Shown: positions 9,081-17,684, numbered from the stretch's first letter. The stretch: DNA of 64,000 nt from Fulvimarina sp. (GCA_002700095.1 PACL01000077.1:10791-74790); one strand, 5' to 3'. The notes: a model not told the origin generated them from the letters alone. Program-made: numbers and translations.

Positions 9081-9608
9081 TCAGGACTGGAAGTGGCTCT
9101 CCATGAAGTAGATCGACTTGTCGAGGCCGCGACCGACGGCGGTCAGAAGATCCTCGGTCAGCGGATCGCCGGCCTCGGAGGCCTCCTCGATGCCCTTCTC
9201 GACCGCCGCGCTCCAGGTGGCGTAGCTGTCGGTCAGGCGCTTCAGATGATCCTCGGACTTGACGAGGTCGAGCGGGTAAGGCTCGAGGACGGAATTCTCG
9301 ACCGCCGCCTGAACCGTGCCATGGGCCTGGCCGCCGATCGCCGTCAGGCGCTCGGCGATGGTGTCGACATAGCCTTCGGTCAGCTCGTGCAGCTCGTCGA
9401 ACAGCTTGTGCACGGCGATGAAGTTCATGCCCTTGACGTTCCAGTGGGCCTGCTTGGTCTGGTAGGTGATGTCGACGGCCGTCGCCAGATGCACCTGCAG
9501 CAGCTCGACCATCGCGCCGCGGATGTTCTCGGAGATCGGGTTCTTGGTCGGATGAAGATGGGTCTTGCCGGTCTTCTCGGCTTTGTCGGTCTTGTTGCCC
9601 TTGGCCAT
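9081..9608 (-). CDS. dps: Dps-family DNA-binding ferritin-like protein
   Basis: A 175-residue Dps protein that stores iron as ferric mineral and shields DNA during starvation and peroxide stress. The ferroxidase residues are visible: H55 in QAHWNVKG, then H67 and D71 in FIAVHKLFDEL, with downstream carboxylates. The first 20 residues are lysine-rich (MAKGNKTDKAEKTGK), the type of tail that contacts DNA. The protein ends in the usual helical bundle (SIYFMESHFQS). The start at 9608 has AAGGGA just upstream; longer in-frame extensions have no family support. A putative EcfG general-stress promoter lies about 70 bases upstream and a strong terminator follows. Confidence 0.95.
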   Translation of the reverse strand: MAKGNKTDKAEKTGKTHLHPTKNPISENIRGAMVELLQVHLATAVDITYQTKQAHWNVKGMNFIAVHKLFDELHELTEGYVDTIAERLTAIGGQAHGTVQAAVENSVLEPYPLDLVKSEDHLKRLTDSYATWSAAVEKGIEEASEAGDPLTEDLLTAVGRGLDKSIYFMESHFQS

Positions 9609-9679
9609 GGGTGGTCCCTTCTCGAACATGGAAACGCGCGCGGACCGCCGATTGACGGCCCGCAGGAAACTCGCTCGAT

Positions 9680-9704
9680 AACCAGTGCGGGGGGCCGAAG
9701 TTCC
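9680..9704 (-). promoter_or_regulatory. Putative EcfG (general stress sigma) promoter of dps
   Basis: On the minus strand GGAAC (9704-9700) is followed after 16 bases by GGTT (9683-9680). This fits the alphaproteobacterial EcfG pattern (GGAAC, 16-17 bases, then CGTT-like). It faces dps at a sensible distance, and dps is a classic member of that regulon. This is a by-eye motif call. Confidence 0.5.
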
Positions 9705-9829
9705 GAAACGGTCGCGCTGTCCGGCCAGAATCTCTTGCCCTCGAAAGCTGCCCGCCCCGGTTGCGCGGCCCGCCCGCCGCGCCAGATGGAAGTGGACCAT
9801 TGCCAGGCCATTGAAAGGAGACGGCATTC

Positions 9830-10504
9830 ATGAAGACGATGCTCATCACCGGCGCGTCGAGCGGCATCGGCGAGGCGACGGCCAAGCGCGCCGTCGAGGC
9901 CGGCTACCGGGTGGGGCTCGCCGCCCGGCGCAAGGAGAAGCTCGACGGCCTCGTTCGCGAGCTCGGCCCTGACAACGCCCTCGCGGTCGGCTGCGACGTC
10001 ACAGATTTCGCGTCCCAGCAGGCCGCCGTCGCGGCCGTGACCGAACGCTTCGGCGGCCTCGACGCCCTCTTCGCCAATGCCGGCGTCGGCTCCTCGAGCG
10101 CCGGCACCGCGGACGGCGATCCGGAGGAATGGCGGCAGATGGTGCTGACCAACGTCCTTGGCGTCATGTACAGCGTCAAGGCCGCGCATGAGGCCATCGC
10201 CGCCGCCAGGGGGCACATCCTCATCACCAGCTCCGGCGCCGGGCGCAAGGTCATGGCCGGGTCGGTCTATGGCGCGACGAAATGGGCGATGTCGGGCTAT
10301 GGCGCCAATCTGCGCGAAGAGATGAGGGAGAAGGGCGTGAAGGTGACGCTGATCGAGCCCGGCATGGTCGACACGCCGTTCTTCGACCAGCCGAAGCCGG
10401 GTGCCCTCGTCGCCGACGACATCGCCAGGGCCGTACTCTATGCCCTGTCGCAGCCGGAGAACGTGCTCGCCGGCGAGATCTGGGTCGAGCCCCTTAAGCG
10501 CTGA
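9830..10504 (+). CDS. Short-chain dehydrogenase/reductase (SDR)
   Basis: A 224-residue classical SDR with a Rossmann fold. The nucleotide-binding glycine motif TGASSGIG (residues 7-14), CDVTD (55-59), NAG (83-85), catalytic Ser134/135, and Tyr147-x3-Lys151 in YGATK are all present. ARRKEK after strand two carries basic residues, suggesting NADP(H) preference. The C-terminus (WVEPLKR) resembles the family of YdfG-like oxidoreductases with broad substrates, but no substrate can be assigned. GAAAGGAG lies upstream of the ATG. It is divergent from dps, and the shared 220-bp region may couple their expression. Confidence 0.9.
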   Translation: MKTMLITGASSGIGEATAKRAVEAGYRVGLAARRKEKLDGLVRELGPDNALAVGCDVTDFASQQAAVAAVTERFGGLDALFANAGVGSSSAGTADGDPEEWRQMVLTNVLGVMYSVKAAHEAIAAARGHILITSSGAGRKVMAGSVYGATKWAMSGYGANLREEMREKGVKVTLIEPGMVDTPFFDQPKPGALVADDIARAVLYALSQPENVLAGEIWVEPLKR

Positions 10505-10511
10505 TATCCGT

Positions 10512-10546
10512 GTCGCGGCGGGGGCGCTTCCCGCGCCGCCGCGACG
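10512..10546. terminator. GC-rich hairpin between convergent SDR and msrA
   Basis: A perfect 10-bp inverted repeat (10512-10521 and 10536-10545, GTCGCGGCGG and its complement) lies between two convergent genes. It has no T tract, so it is a probable but weak bidirectional transcript end. Confidence 0.5.
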
Positions 10547-10592
10547 GGCCGAAAGCTGGCCGGAACGCGCGGTATCCGGGCGGGACCCGCCG

Positions 10593-11213
10593 TCAGCCCA
10601 TGTGGTCCTTGATGCCCATGAAGGCCTTGTCGCCCCAGACGGACTCGACCTTGGAATTGCGCCCGCAGCCGGTGCGATAGTATTTATATTTCAGCGGGTT
10701 CTTCTTGTAGTAGTCCTGGTGGTAGCCCTCGGCGTCCCAGAATTTCGGGGCCGTGGTGACCTCGGTCGCCACCTCGCCGAGATCCTTCTTCACCGCCGCC
10801 TCGGAGGCCTTCGCCTGCTTCAGCTGCTCGTGCGAGGTCGCGTAGATCGCGGTGGTGTAGGCGTAGCCGCGGTCGCAGAACTGGCCGCCGGCATCGGTCG
10901 GATCGACCGAATGCCAGAACACCTCCAGCAGCTTGTCGTAGCTGACCTTGGCGGGGTCAAAGGTGATGCGGACCGCCTCGCGGAACCCCTCGTGGTCGTA
11001 ATAGGTCGGGTTCTGGGCTTTTCCGCCGATATAGCCGGAGGTGGTGTCGAGGACGCCGGCGACATGGTCGAAGTCGCTCTCGACGCACCAGAAACAGCCG
11101 CCGGCGAAGATCGCCGTCTCAGTGTTCTGGGCGCCGGCAGTGCCCGGAAGCGCCGCCAGTGCGAACCCCAGCGCGGCCGCGCCCGCGAGCATCGAAGAAA
11201 TCGTCCGCTTCAT
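10593..11213 (-). CDS. msrA: Peptide methionine sulfoxide reductase MsrA, exported
   Basis: An MsrA that reduces the S-form of methionine sulfoxide in proteins. The catalytic GCFWCVE motif is present (residues 39-45 from this start). Downstream cysteines in GGQFCDRGYAY and RTGCGRNS could act as recycling partners. Unlike cytoplasmic MsrA it carries a signal peptide (MKRTISSMLAGAAALG through AGAQ), so it should repair envelope proteins. The start is ambiguous: a perfect 12-bp tandem duplication (unit GGAGACGGGAAT) gives two ATGs, at 11225 and 11213, each with GGAG six bases upstream. I prefer 11213 because it gives a standard signal peptide. The 254 bp upstream contain no gene. Confidence 0.93.
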   Translation of the reverse strand: MKRTISSMLAGAAALGFALAALPGTAGAQNTETAIFAGGCFWCVESDFDHVAGVLDTTSGYIGGKAQNPTYYDHEGFREAVRITFDPAKVSYDKLLEVFWHSVDPTDAGGQFCDRGYAYTTAIYATSHEQLKQAKASEAAVKKDLGEVATEVTTAPKFWDAEGYHQDYYKKNPLKYKYYRTGCGRNSKVESVWGDKAFMGIKDHMG

Positions 11214-11479
11214 TCCCGTCTCCATTCCCGTCTCCAGGATCGCCCATAGCCGGTGCGCCCATGACCCGCCGCGCCGCGCCGGCCGGCCGGGGAGATCGCC
11301 CCTCGGCAGTGATCGGCCGCGAACCGCATCGGTCGCTCACCGGGAACTTCGCATGAAACGCCGCGATTGTTTCAAGCGGGGGAGATCACTTCCGCCGTGA
11401 TCTGTCCGGACGAGGTTCAGGGCTGCCGAGGCTCGAAAGAGGATCCGGAGCCTCGGAGCTTCATCCACGCCCGCAGCGC

Positions 11480-11905
11480 TCAGCCGCCGTCGGCCGCAAA
11501 GCCTGCCGCCTCGATGCCGGCGGTCGCCGCTATCTCATCGTTGTCCGAGGTATCGCCGGTGACGCCGACGGCCCCGAGGATGGCACCGCCCTCGCCCTTG
11601 ATGAGGACGCCGCCCGGTACCGGCACCAGCACGCCCTTGGCCAGCGCGTTCATCGCCTGGATAAAATAGGCCTGTTCCTCGGCCCGCTTGTGGATGGCGC
11701 GCGAGCCCATGCCGAGGCCGATCGCGCCGTTCGCCTTACCGATGGCGATGTCCGGCCGCATGCGCGACGCGCCGTCCGAGCGTTCGAGGGCGATCAGCGC
11801 GCCGCCGGCATCGAGGACGGCGACGGTGAGTGGCTTGAAGCCCTTGGCGATGCCGGTCTTGAGGGTCTCGGCGACGATGATGCGGGCCTTGTCGAGCGTC
11901 AGCAT
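11480..11905 (-). CDS. GlcG/HbpS-family protein
   Basis: A 141-residue protein of the GlcG/HbpS (DUF336) family. Motifs are LTLDKARIIVAETL, VAVLDAGGALIALERSDGA and the highly conserved C-terminal VPGGVLIKGEGGAILGAVGVTGDTSDNDE region split by alternating helices. In Streptomyces, HbpS binds heme and iron and signals oxidative stress; in Escherichia coli, GlcG lies in the glycolate operon. No neighbour here points to either, so a heme-related or small-molecule-binding role is inferred only from family. There is no signal peptide, so it is cytoplasmic. AAGGAG five bases before the ATG at 11905 fixes the start. Confidence 0.88.
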   Translation of the reverse strand: MLTLDKARIIVAETLKTGIAKGFKPLTVAVLDAGGALIALERSDGASRMRPDIAIGKANGAIGLGMGSRAIHKRAEEQAYFIQAMNALAKGVLVPVPGGVLIKGEGGAILGAVGVTGDTSDNDEIAATAGIEAAGFAADGG

Positions 11906-12378
11906 GGAATCTCCTTCATGTTCGATGCCCAAAGATAGGCGCTGGGACGGCGCTGTCAGCCAGAAAGTGCGAGCCACGCCGGCGACTGGCGGATCGCCGG
12001 GCGGCGGCTGGCGTCGCCGGGGGGTGCCGAGGCGGGCTTGATCCTTTGGCGGCGGGGTGGCGGCGACGGCCGTTGCGAGGTCGGCTTGATCAGTCGGCGG
12101 CAAGTCACCCCCCTCTGCCCTCCTGAGCCGGTCGAAGGGCGGGCATCTCCCCCACAAGGAGGGAGATCAGACCTCGGTCGGTGTCATGCACCATTCATCC
12201 AACGCTGGCGGTTCGGCAAGACCAGCGCCGTGGTTCATCTCGGCGATCGCCATTGGTGATCTCACCCCTTGTGGGGGAGATGCCGGCAGGCAGAGGGGGT
12301 GTCTTGGCACCGGCGCCGGAATGCTGAAACGCCGATGACGACAGCGTCCCTGCAAGGAGCGGTGCCAGGCGGCGCCCG
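11906..12378. other. Intergenic region occupied by palindromic repeat
   Basis: This 473-base gap contains the large inverted repeat described at 12106-12301. Outside the repeat I see no coding or RNA gene. Confidence 0.5.
12106..12301. repeat. Rhizobial-type inverted intergenic repeat
   Basis: The two arms are 12106-12170 and 12257-12301. The outer ends CACCCCCCTCTGCC and GGCAGAGGGGGTG are near-complementary. An inner block GGCATCTCCCCCACAAGG (12142-12159) is perfectly complementary to 12267-12284. The arms flank about 86 bp of unrelated sequence. The block with CTCCCCCACAAGG is, from memory, a frequent intergenic repeat in Mesorhizobium and relatives. It may form a large cruciform or a transcript stem. 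Confidence 0.8.
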
Positions 12379-13161
12379 TCAGCGGCCGACGAGGAGGATC
12401 TGGACCCGGCGGTTTTCGCCCGCTTCCGGGGCATAGGGGTTCTTCAGGTCACGCTCGCCGCGCCCGGAGGCGACGAAGCGGCTGCGGGGCAGGCCGGACG
12501 CCTGGGATAGCGCCTCGGCCAGCGCCTCGGAGCGGCGCTGGGACAGAGCGAGATTGTAGGCGTCGCCGCCGGCGGCGTCGGTGTGGCCGAGGAGGACGAA
12601 GCGCTTGTCGGCGAGGCGGGGATCACTGAGGGCTGTCGCCAGCTCGGTGATCTTGCCGTATTCGGAGGCGAGCGGCTGGTCGTCGTCATAGGCGAACAGC
12701 ACCTCGATATCGATCGACGGCAGGGGCCTGGCCTCCTCGACGGCGATGGCGGCACGCGCCTCCTGCCGTTCGGCCGGGCTCGCCGCAGCGGCGGCGACAG
12801 GTTCCGGCGCCTCCTCGATGACGCCGAGATTCTGCAGGTCGTCGAGGGAGAAGGATTTGGCGGACTTTTGAGCGCTTCCTGCGCAGTCCGCGCCGCCGCT
12901 GACCAGGCAGTCGCTGAGGCGGCTGGCCGAGGAGGCGCCGGCCTCTGGCGACTGGGCCGGCGGCCGAGGATCCGACGGCGCGACGGAATCGAGATCGAAG
13001 CTGTCGAGCGACAGGCCCTGGGCGACGGCCCCGCCGGCGGTCGCCAGCAGCAGGAGCGCCGCGCCGCCAGCGAGAGTCGCAAGCTGGAACCGATGCATCC
13101 CGCCCGCGTGGCGGCATCCGCCCCGCGAGCGCGCCTCTGGCTTCACCGTGATCGTGGCCAT
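12379..13161 (-). CDS. OmpA-domain envelope protein
   Basis: A 260-residue protein with an N-terminal hydrophobic export segment (about residues 23-48, ending GGAVAQ), an acidic, proline- and serine-rich linker (about 50-130) and a C-terminal OmpA-like peptidoglycan-binding domain (about 150-260). The domain shows IDIEVLFAYDDDQPL, LLGHTDAAGGDAYNLALSQRRSEAL and GERDLKNPYAPEAGENRRV, the expected binding-loop Asp and Arg. The start at 13161 has the strong site AGGGAGG; an ATG at 13098 would give a tidier signal peptide but has no clear site. It probably ends a leftward operon with the two large secreted proteins upstream, and may anchor them to the cell wall. Confidence 0.87.
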   Translation of the reverse strand: MATITVKPEARSRGGCRHAGGMHRFQLATLAGGAALLLLATAGGAVAQGLSLDSFDLDSVAPSDPRPPAQSPEAGASSASRLSDCLVSGGADCAGSAQKSAKSFSLDDLQNLGVIEEAPEPVAAAAASPAERQEARAAIAVEEARPLPSIDIEVLFAYDDDQPLASEYGKITELATALSDPRLADKRFVLLGHTDAAGGDAYNLALSQRRSEALAEALSQASGLPRSRFVASGRGERDLKNPYAPEAGENRRVQILLVGR

Positions 13162-13288
13162 GTCCGTGTGCCTCCCTCAGATGTCATCTCGTAGCGTCGG
13201 CCCCGGTCTTCGACCGGCGCCACGGGCATACCGCTCAAGCGCCGCGCGGGTTCGGCGGCCCGAGGGCCGATCTCCCGGGCCGCTGGTC

Positions 13289-15067
13289 TCACTGGACCTT
13301 CTCCACGGAGCCGATGGCATAGCCGACGCCGCCGGGCAGCGTCGCCGCGGCGGCGCGGCGCTGGCTGGAAAGCTCGTCACGGATCCCGCCGAGCCAGTCG
13401 ACGAGATCGGACTTCTGCGGCTCGGCGACGCAGCTCGAGCAGAACAGCACGACCTTGTTCAGCCCGAGCGGATCGGTCTCTTCCAGATAGAGCTTGGCCT
13501 TGGTCTGCGGCGAGGATTCGTAGGCCGTCGCGCCGGAGGCCGTCTCGGTCTTCTCGAAGATGCGCACCGGGATCGGCGTGACCTTGCCGGATGCAAAGCC
13601 GAAGAAGGTCGGCGTGCACTGGCGCACCAGCGCCCGCAGCGACAGGCGGTCGCCGGTGCGCCCGGTGGCCGGGCCGACGGAGAAGTCGAGGATCTGGCCG
13701 GCCTCCCGGCAGGCCGGCGGAAGCGGGTCCGGAACGGCAATGGGCTCGGGCTCGGGCTCGGGCGCGAAGCTGATGGCCGGTCCATCCGCTGCCGGCCCAT
13801 CGGCCGATGCATCGGCCGGCGCGTCCGAGGGGTCGACCGGCACCGGCACGGTGGGAACGGTGCCGTCGGCGCGTGGCGCCGGCTCGCCTTGGTTGCCGCC
13901 GCGTCCCGCCGCATCGCGAGGATCGGCGGCTTCCGGCGCGGCCGGGGGCGCCGTGTCGTCGACGCTCAGGCCGGCGGTCTCGACCGGTTCGCCATCCCCG
14001 CCCGAGGTCGGCGGGCCGTCGGCCACCTCCGGCTCGACGCGGCAGGCTTCCAGCTCGTCCGTCTCGGCGGCGACGGAATAGCGCTGGCGCGACAGGAGCC
14101 GCCCCTTGGCGCGCAGCGAGGCGAGGATGTCGAGGGTGTCGGCCGGCTGGCGCGGGACGGTGAATGCGAGATCGAGCGTCGCGACGTCGCTGCCCGCGGC
14201 GGGTTCGTCGATGAGAAGATCCGGCAGCTCGCGGCCGGCGCCGAAATCCATCGTGCCGTTGCCGTAATACGCGTCCTGGAAGCGCTCCGCCGCCCGGTCG
14301 AGATAGGCGCAGGCGGGATCGGCGGAGGTCTTCAGATAGACGCCGGGAAGGCTCCTCAGCCGGGGTGAGAGCGTCGACAGCGCCAGCCGGTAGGCGCCTT
14401 CGAGGGTCAGGTAGTCGCGCGGGCTGCGGCTGTCGGCGCGCGGCTCCAGGCTCTCCAGCGCCAGGTTGAAGGCGATCGAGCGGTTGCAGCCATAGGCGCC
14501 GTCGGCGCCGCGGGCGAACACCGACAGGTCGATCCGGGCGACGCCCGGCTCCGGCCGGCTGGCCTTCAGGACGATCGGCAGGGTCGACGAGCCGAGCCGC
14601 GACAGGGCCGTCGCCAGTTGGTTCTGGTCGGGCGTGCCGAGGCCGGCGATCGGCGCCAGCGCCCCGGCATCGGCGGCGGCGCTGACATCGACGGCGACGC
14701 GGCGTGCCTCGCGCAGGCCGGTGAGGACGAGGTCGTTGATGCGCTGCCGGTCGTTCTGGGTGAAATGCGGATCGCCGATCGGCAGGCCGTAGAAGGTGAC
14801 CGTGAAAGGCCGCGGCTCCTGCGGCCCGATGCAGTTGCGGGTGAGGACGTCGGCGACGGTGTCGCGCAGCCGCGCCTCGATCAGCGCCAGCGTGTCGTCG
14901 GCGCCGGCGGCACGGGCGGCGCCCGGCGCGGCGACGGCCACCGGCAGGGCGACCAGCGTGGCAAGCGCGCTCCGCATGACGCCGCGCCAGAGACCGGCCG
15001 GCCGGCAACGCCGCATGATCATGCCCCCGGTCGAAGCCACGCCATTCTCCACGCCACCATCCCTCAT
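13289..15067 (-). CDS. Large secreted protein of unknown function, proline/acidic linker
   Basis: I do not recognise this 592-residue protein with certainty. A signal peptide lies around residues 31-54 (MRSALATLVALPVAVAAPGA to ARAAG). Residues 55-340 form a predicted alpha/beta domain with several cysteines (TRNCIGP, GAYGCNRS, DPACAYL). Residues 350-455 are low complexity, rich in Pro, Ala, Asp and Glu, including a PEPEPEP run. Residues 460-592 form a second, beta-rich domain (GDRLSLRALVRQC, VVLFCSSCV) that loosely resembles DUF4384-type domains. Possible starts are ATG 15067, 15022, 15016 and 14977; AAAGGGCAGG favours the first. The reading frame is uninterrupted. It sits 78 bp downstream of the ClpP-fold gene and 127 bp upstream of the OmpA-domain gene. 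Confidence 0.75.
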   Translation of the reverse strand: MRDGGVENGVASTGGMIMRRCRPAGLWRGVMRSALATLVALPVAVAAPGAARAAGADDTLALIEARLRDTVADVLTRNCIGPQEPRPFTVTFYGLPIGDPHFTQNDRQRINDLVLTGLREARRVAVDVSAAADAGALAPIAGLGTPDQNQLATALSRLGSSTLPIVLKASRPEPGVARIDLSVFARGADGAYGCNRSIAFNLALESLEPRADSRSPRDYLTLEGAYRLALSTLSPRLRSLPGVYLKTSADPACAYLDRAAERFQDAYYGNGTMDFGAGRELPDLLIDEPAAGSDVATLDLAFTVPRQPADTLDILASLRAKGRLLSRQRYSVAAETDELEACRVEPEVADGPPTSGGDGEPVETAGLSVDDTAPPAAPEAADPRDAAGRGGNQGEPAPRADGTVPTVPVPVDPSDAPADASADGPAADGPAISFAPEPEPEPIAVPDPLPPACREAGQILDFSVGPATGRTGDRLSLRALVRQCTPTFFGFASGKVTPIPVRIFEKTETASGATAYESSPQTKAKLYLEETDPLGLNKVVLFCSSCVAEPQKSDLVDWLGGIRDELSSQRRAAAATLPGGVGYAIGSVEKVQ

Positions 15068-15145
15068 GCCTGCCCTTTCGTGCGACCGCGCCTCATCATT
15101 GGAAGCGCCAGAGCGATCCGGCGCCGCGCTTCGGCGAACCCACTC

Positions 15146-16957
15146 TCATGGCTTCGCGCAAGGCAGGCCGGCCGAGCCGAAGCGCGCCGAGCAGGCGATC
15201 TTCCCGATCAGCGACTGGGCCTCGACCGAGGCCCGGCCGTCGGCGCCGAGAGCGAAGCGCATGCGCACCGTCGCCGCCGCGTCGCCGTCGTCGAGGGCGA
15301 AGGTGTAGAAGCCCGAGCGCCGATCGGGCGCGACGCCGGAATAGACGAAGGCGCCGGCAAAGCTCTTGTCGTAGGTGACGTTGCGCTTCTCGAGACGATC
15401 ACGGCGCGAGCGCTCCTCGGCAAAGAGAGTAGCGGGCCCGACATCGACCTCGACGTCGAGATCGCCGAAGCGCCAGACCCGCAGGTCGCCCGTATCGACG
15501 AGGGGCTTTATGTCCGAGATCACCGCCGCGGAAAACCGGCCGAAGCCGGCATCGGCTGGGGCAGCCGGAGCAGCCGGCGCCGCGGCAGGATCCGCGTCGG
15601 GGGTCGCGGCGGGAAGGGAGCCGGACGAAGCGGGCGGCGGGTCGGCGGGCGGCGGGTCGGGGGGCAGCGGCACGCCGCGCTTGTCGGCGGCGATCGCGGC
15701 GCGGGCAGCGGGGGGCAGATCGGCGATGCGCATGTCCCTCGGCAGGAGCCAGGAGATCATCGGCGTCAGCCGGAGGACGCTCTGGCTCGCCCGCTGGCCG
15801 TCATAGGCGGCCTGGTTCCAGCCGCTGGAGGAGAAGACAAAGCTGGTGAAGGGCTCGGTATAGGTGTCGCTGACGTCTTCGAGCCACGCCATGCGGGCGA
15901 GCTGGACGGAGAAGTCGCCCGACGGGATCGCCTGCCCGGCGCCGGCGCCGCAGAATGCCAGGGTCAGGGGCCGGTCGTCGATGTCGAAGCCGAGGAAGAC
16001 TTCGCCCTCCTTGGTCTTGCCGGCCGGGGATTCCCGGTAGTCGGCCTGCAGCGCGGTGACCTCGGCGAGATCGGCGCGGTAGTGCAGCGCCAGCAGCTTC
16101 TCGCAGACGGCGCGGGTGATCGCCCGGCGGTCGAGGCCGAGGGTCGACACCGGCACGGGCGGCAGCTCGCCGCCGAAGGCGACGACGTCTGCCACCGTCT
16201 CGATGGCCATGACGTCGTCCGGCCCCATGGCGACGATCCGGTCGATCACCAGCGGGCTGACGGCATAGTCCGCCAGGAACCGGACCAGCGTGGAGATGCC
16301 GAGGCGCAGGCCGCTCGCCTGGGTGTCGAGGCGCTGATCTTCCGGCAGGGCGGCCATCGCGGCCGGCGAGATGTAGGGCGAATGGAAACCGATCCGCCCG
16401 CCGGGCTCGACATAACGGTCGACATAGGTGCCGACGCCGCCGGTGGCGTGGAAGCTCGACCCGCCGAGCCAGGCGAGCGCGCAGGCGGAGAGGCAGACGG
16501 CGCCGTCCTCGACGATCGCCGCGACGCTCTTCTCGCGCATCAGATTGGCGATGGCGATGCCCTCGCCGAAGGAGCCGCCGGGGCTGTCGAGGCTGAGCAT
16601 CGCGGCGGTGTTCTGGTAGTCGCATTCGCGCTTTCGGCAGAGATCGGCGACGAGGACGGCGAGCTTTGCCGCATCGCCCTTGCCGATGGCGCCGGAGAGG
16701 GCGATCACCGGCTCCGGCCGGCTGGCGCTGAAGGCCTGGCGCAGGACGCGGAATTCGGCGGCATGGAGGGGCGACGGCAGGATCGCGGTACCGAGGATGG
16801 GGCCGAGGGTGGCCGCGGCGGCGTATATGGCAGCGGCGAAACGGACCGGCCGGGCGGCGGGGCAACGGCGGCGGAATACGCGGTCACGGAGCACGATGGT
16901 CGCGCCGGCGACGCGGGCGATCAGGCTCCTCGGCGGGCGTCGAAGGCCGTCCTGCAT
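15146..16957 (-). CDS. ClpP-fold periplasmic serine protease-like protein
   Basis: A 603-residue exported protein with a ClpP/crotonase-fold domain after its N-terminal hydrophobic segment (about residues 40-66). The domain shows LSLDSPGGSFGEGIAIANLM and then GAVCLSACALAWLGG, whose Ser (157 from this start) aligns with the catalytic Ser of ClpP. RIGFHSPY follows, with a His (192) at the ClpP histidine position. This matches the poorly studied COG3904 group of predicted periplasmic proteins. A Pro/Ala linker follows (about 440-480), then a beta-rich C-terminal domain with a likely disulfide (IGKIACS, LPCAKP). I chose ATG 16957 because GGGAG lies about ten bases upstream; ATG 16990 has no site. 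It appears to head the operon running to the OmpA-domain gene. Confidence 0.78.
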   Translation of the reverse strand: MQDGLRRPPRSLIARVAGATIVLRDRVFRRRCPAARPVRFAAAIYAAAATLGPILGTAILPSPLHAAEFRVLRQAFSASRPEPVIALSGAIGKGDAAKLAVLVADLCRKRECDYQNTAAMLSLDSPGGSFGEGIAIANLMREKSVAAIVEDGAVCLSACALAWLGGSSFHATGGVGTYVDRYVEPGGRIGFHSPYISPAAMAALPEDQRLDTQASGLRLGISTLVRFLADYAVSPLVIDRIVAMGPDDVMAIETVADVVAFGGELPPVPVSTLGLDRRAITRAVCEKLLALHYRADLAEVTALQADYRESPAGKTKEGEVFLGFDIDDRPLTLAFCGAGAGQAIPSGDFSVQLARMAWLEDVSDTYTEPFTSFVFSSSGWNQAAYDGQRASQSVLRLTPMISWLLPRDMRIADLPPAARAAIAADKRGVPLPPDPPPADPPPASSGSLPAATPDADPAAAPAAPAAPADAGFGRFSAAVISDIKPLVDTGDLRVWRFGDLDVEVDVGPATLFAEERSRRDRLEKRNVTYDKSFAGAFVYSGVAPDRRSGFYTFALDDGDAAATVRMRFALGADGRASVEAQSLIGKIACSARFGSAGLPCAKP

Positions 16958-17168
16958 CGATCGGCGTCTCCCATCCGGCCCGGCGACCATGGCGCGCCGG
17001 CAAGGCTCGATCCCATCACGATCGGACGTGCATCACCGCACGGCCACCACCCTATGGGATCCTTGCATAACCTTGGGGAAGATAACAGCCCGATCACCGT
17101 CGGGAAATGACGTTTTGGGGAGCCGGCGGGGAGACCGGCGGCAAAGCGGCGACGGGGCGTCCAGCAGC

Positions 17169-17684
17169 TCAGCGGCGCGGATCGTTCGCCTCGCCGCTCA
17201 CCGGCGAAGCGCCCCGGACGTCGCCATAGAGCCAGACCATTCGGTCGCAGAACCACAGCTTGCCGCCCATGACGAGAGCAAGGCCGAAGAGGGTGGGCCA
17301 GACTTCCAGCGTCCACAGGCCATAGGCCAAGGGCGGGATGCCGGCGACGGAGACGGCTGTGAGGACGAGGGCGGCGCGCTCGTGATGGCGGGGAACGGGG
17401 CGCTCCTTGCGCGCCAGGAACAGCCGCTCGCCATAGGTGGCCTGTGCCGCCCAGCTGTCCCGGCGGACGGGCGCCGCAAACAGCCGTGGATTGACGTAGA
17501 CGAAGACCAGCACCGCGGCGACCGGGACGAGGCACCAGGCGCCGAGCCAGATGCGGCTCCAGATCGCGAGGACGAGCAGCGGGAGCGCCGCGACCCGGCT
17601 CCAGACCGAGAGCGGGCTGGCGTGGCGCTCCCACGCCGCGTCGTCCATGCGCATCGCGCGTTCGGCAAGGGCGAAAATGTCCAT
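17169..17684 (-). CDS. Small integral membrane protein, DUF6653-like
   Basis: A 171-residue membrane protein with four likely transmembrane helices (about 30-46, 49-65, 105-125 and 128-145). The N-terminal MDDAAWERHASPLSVWSRV and the central NPRLFAAPVRRDSWAAQAT resemble the DUF6653 family, whose function is unknown. The C-terminal tail is polar (ASPVSGEANDPRR). The start at ATG 17684 has GGGGACC close by. A short CT microsatellite (about 17700-17713) lies just upstream in the gap to cysK. It precedes the ClpP-fold gene on the same strand, but the 211-bp gap makes cotranscription uncertain. Confidence 0.7.
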   Translation of the reverse strand: MDIFALAERAMRMDDAAWERHASPLSVWSRVAALPLLVLAIWSRIWLGAWCLVPVAAVLVFVYVNPRLFAAPVRRDSWAAQATYGERLFLARKERPVPRHHERAALVLTAVSVAGIPPLAYGLWTLEVWPTLFGLALVMGGKLWFCDRMVWLYGDVRGASPVSGEANDPRR

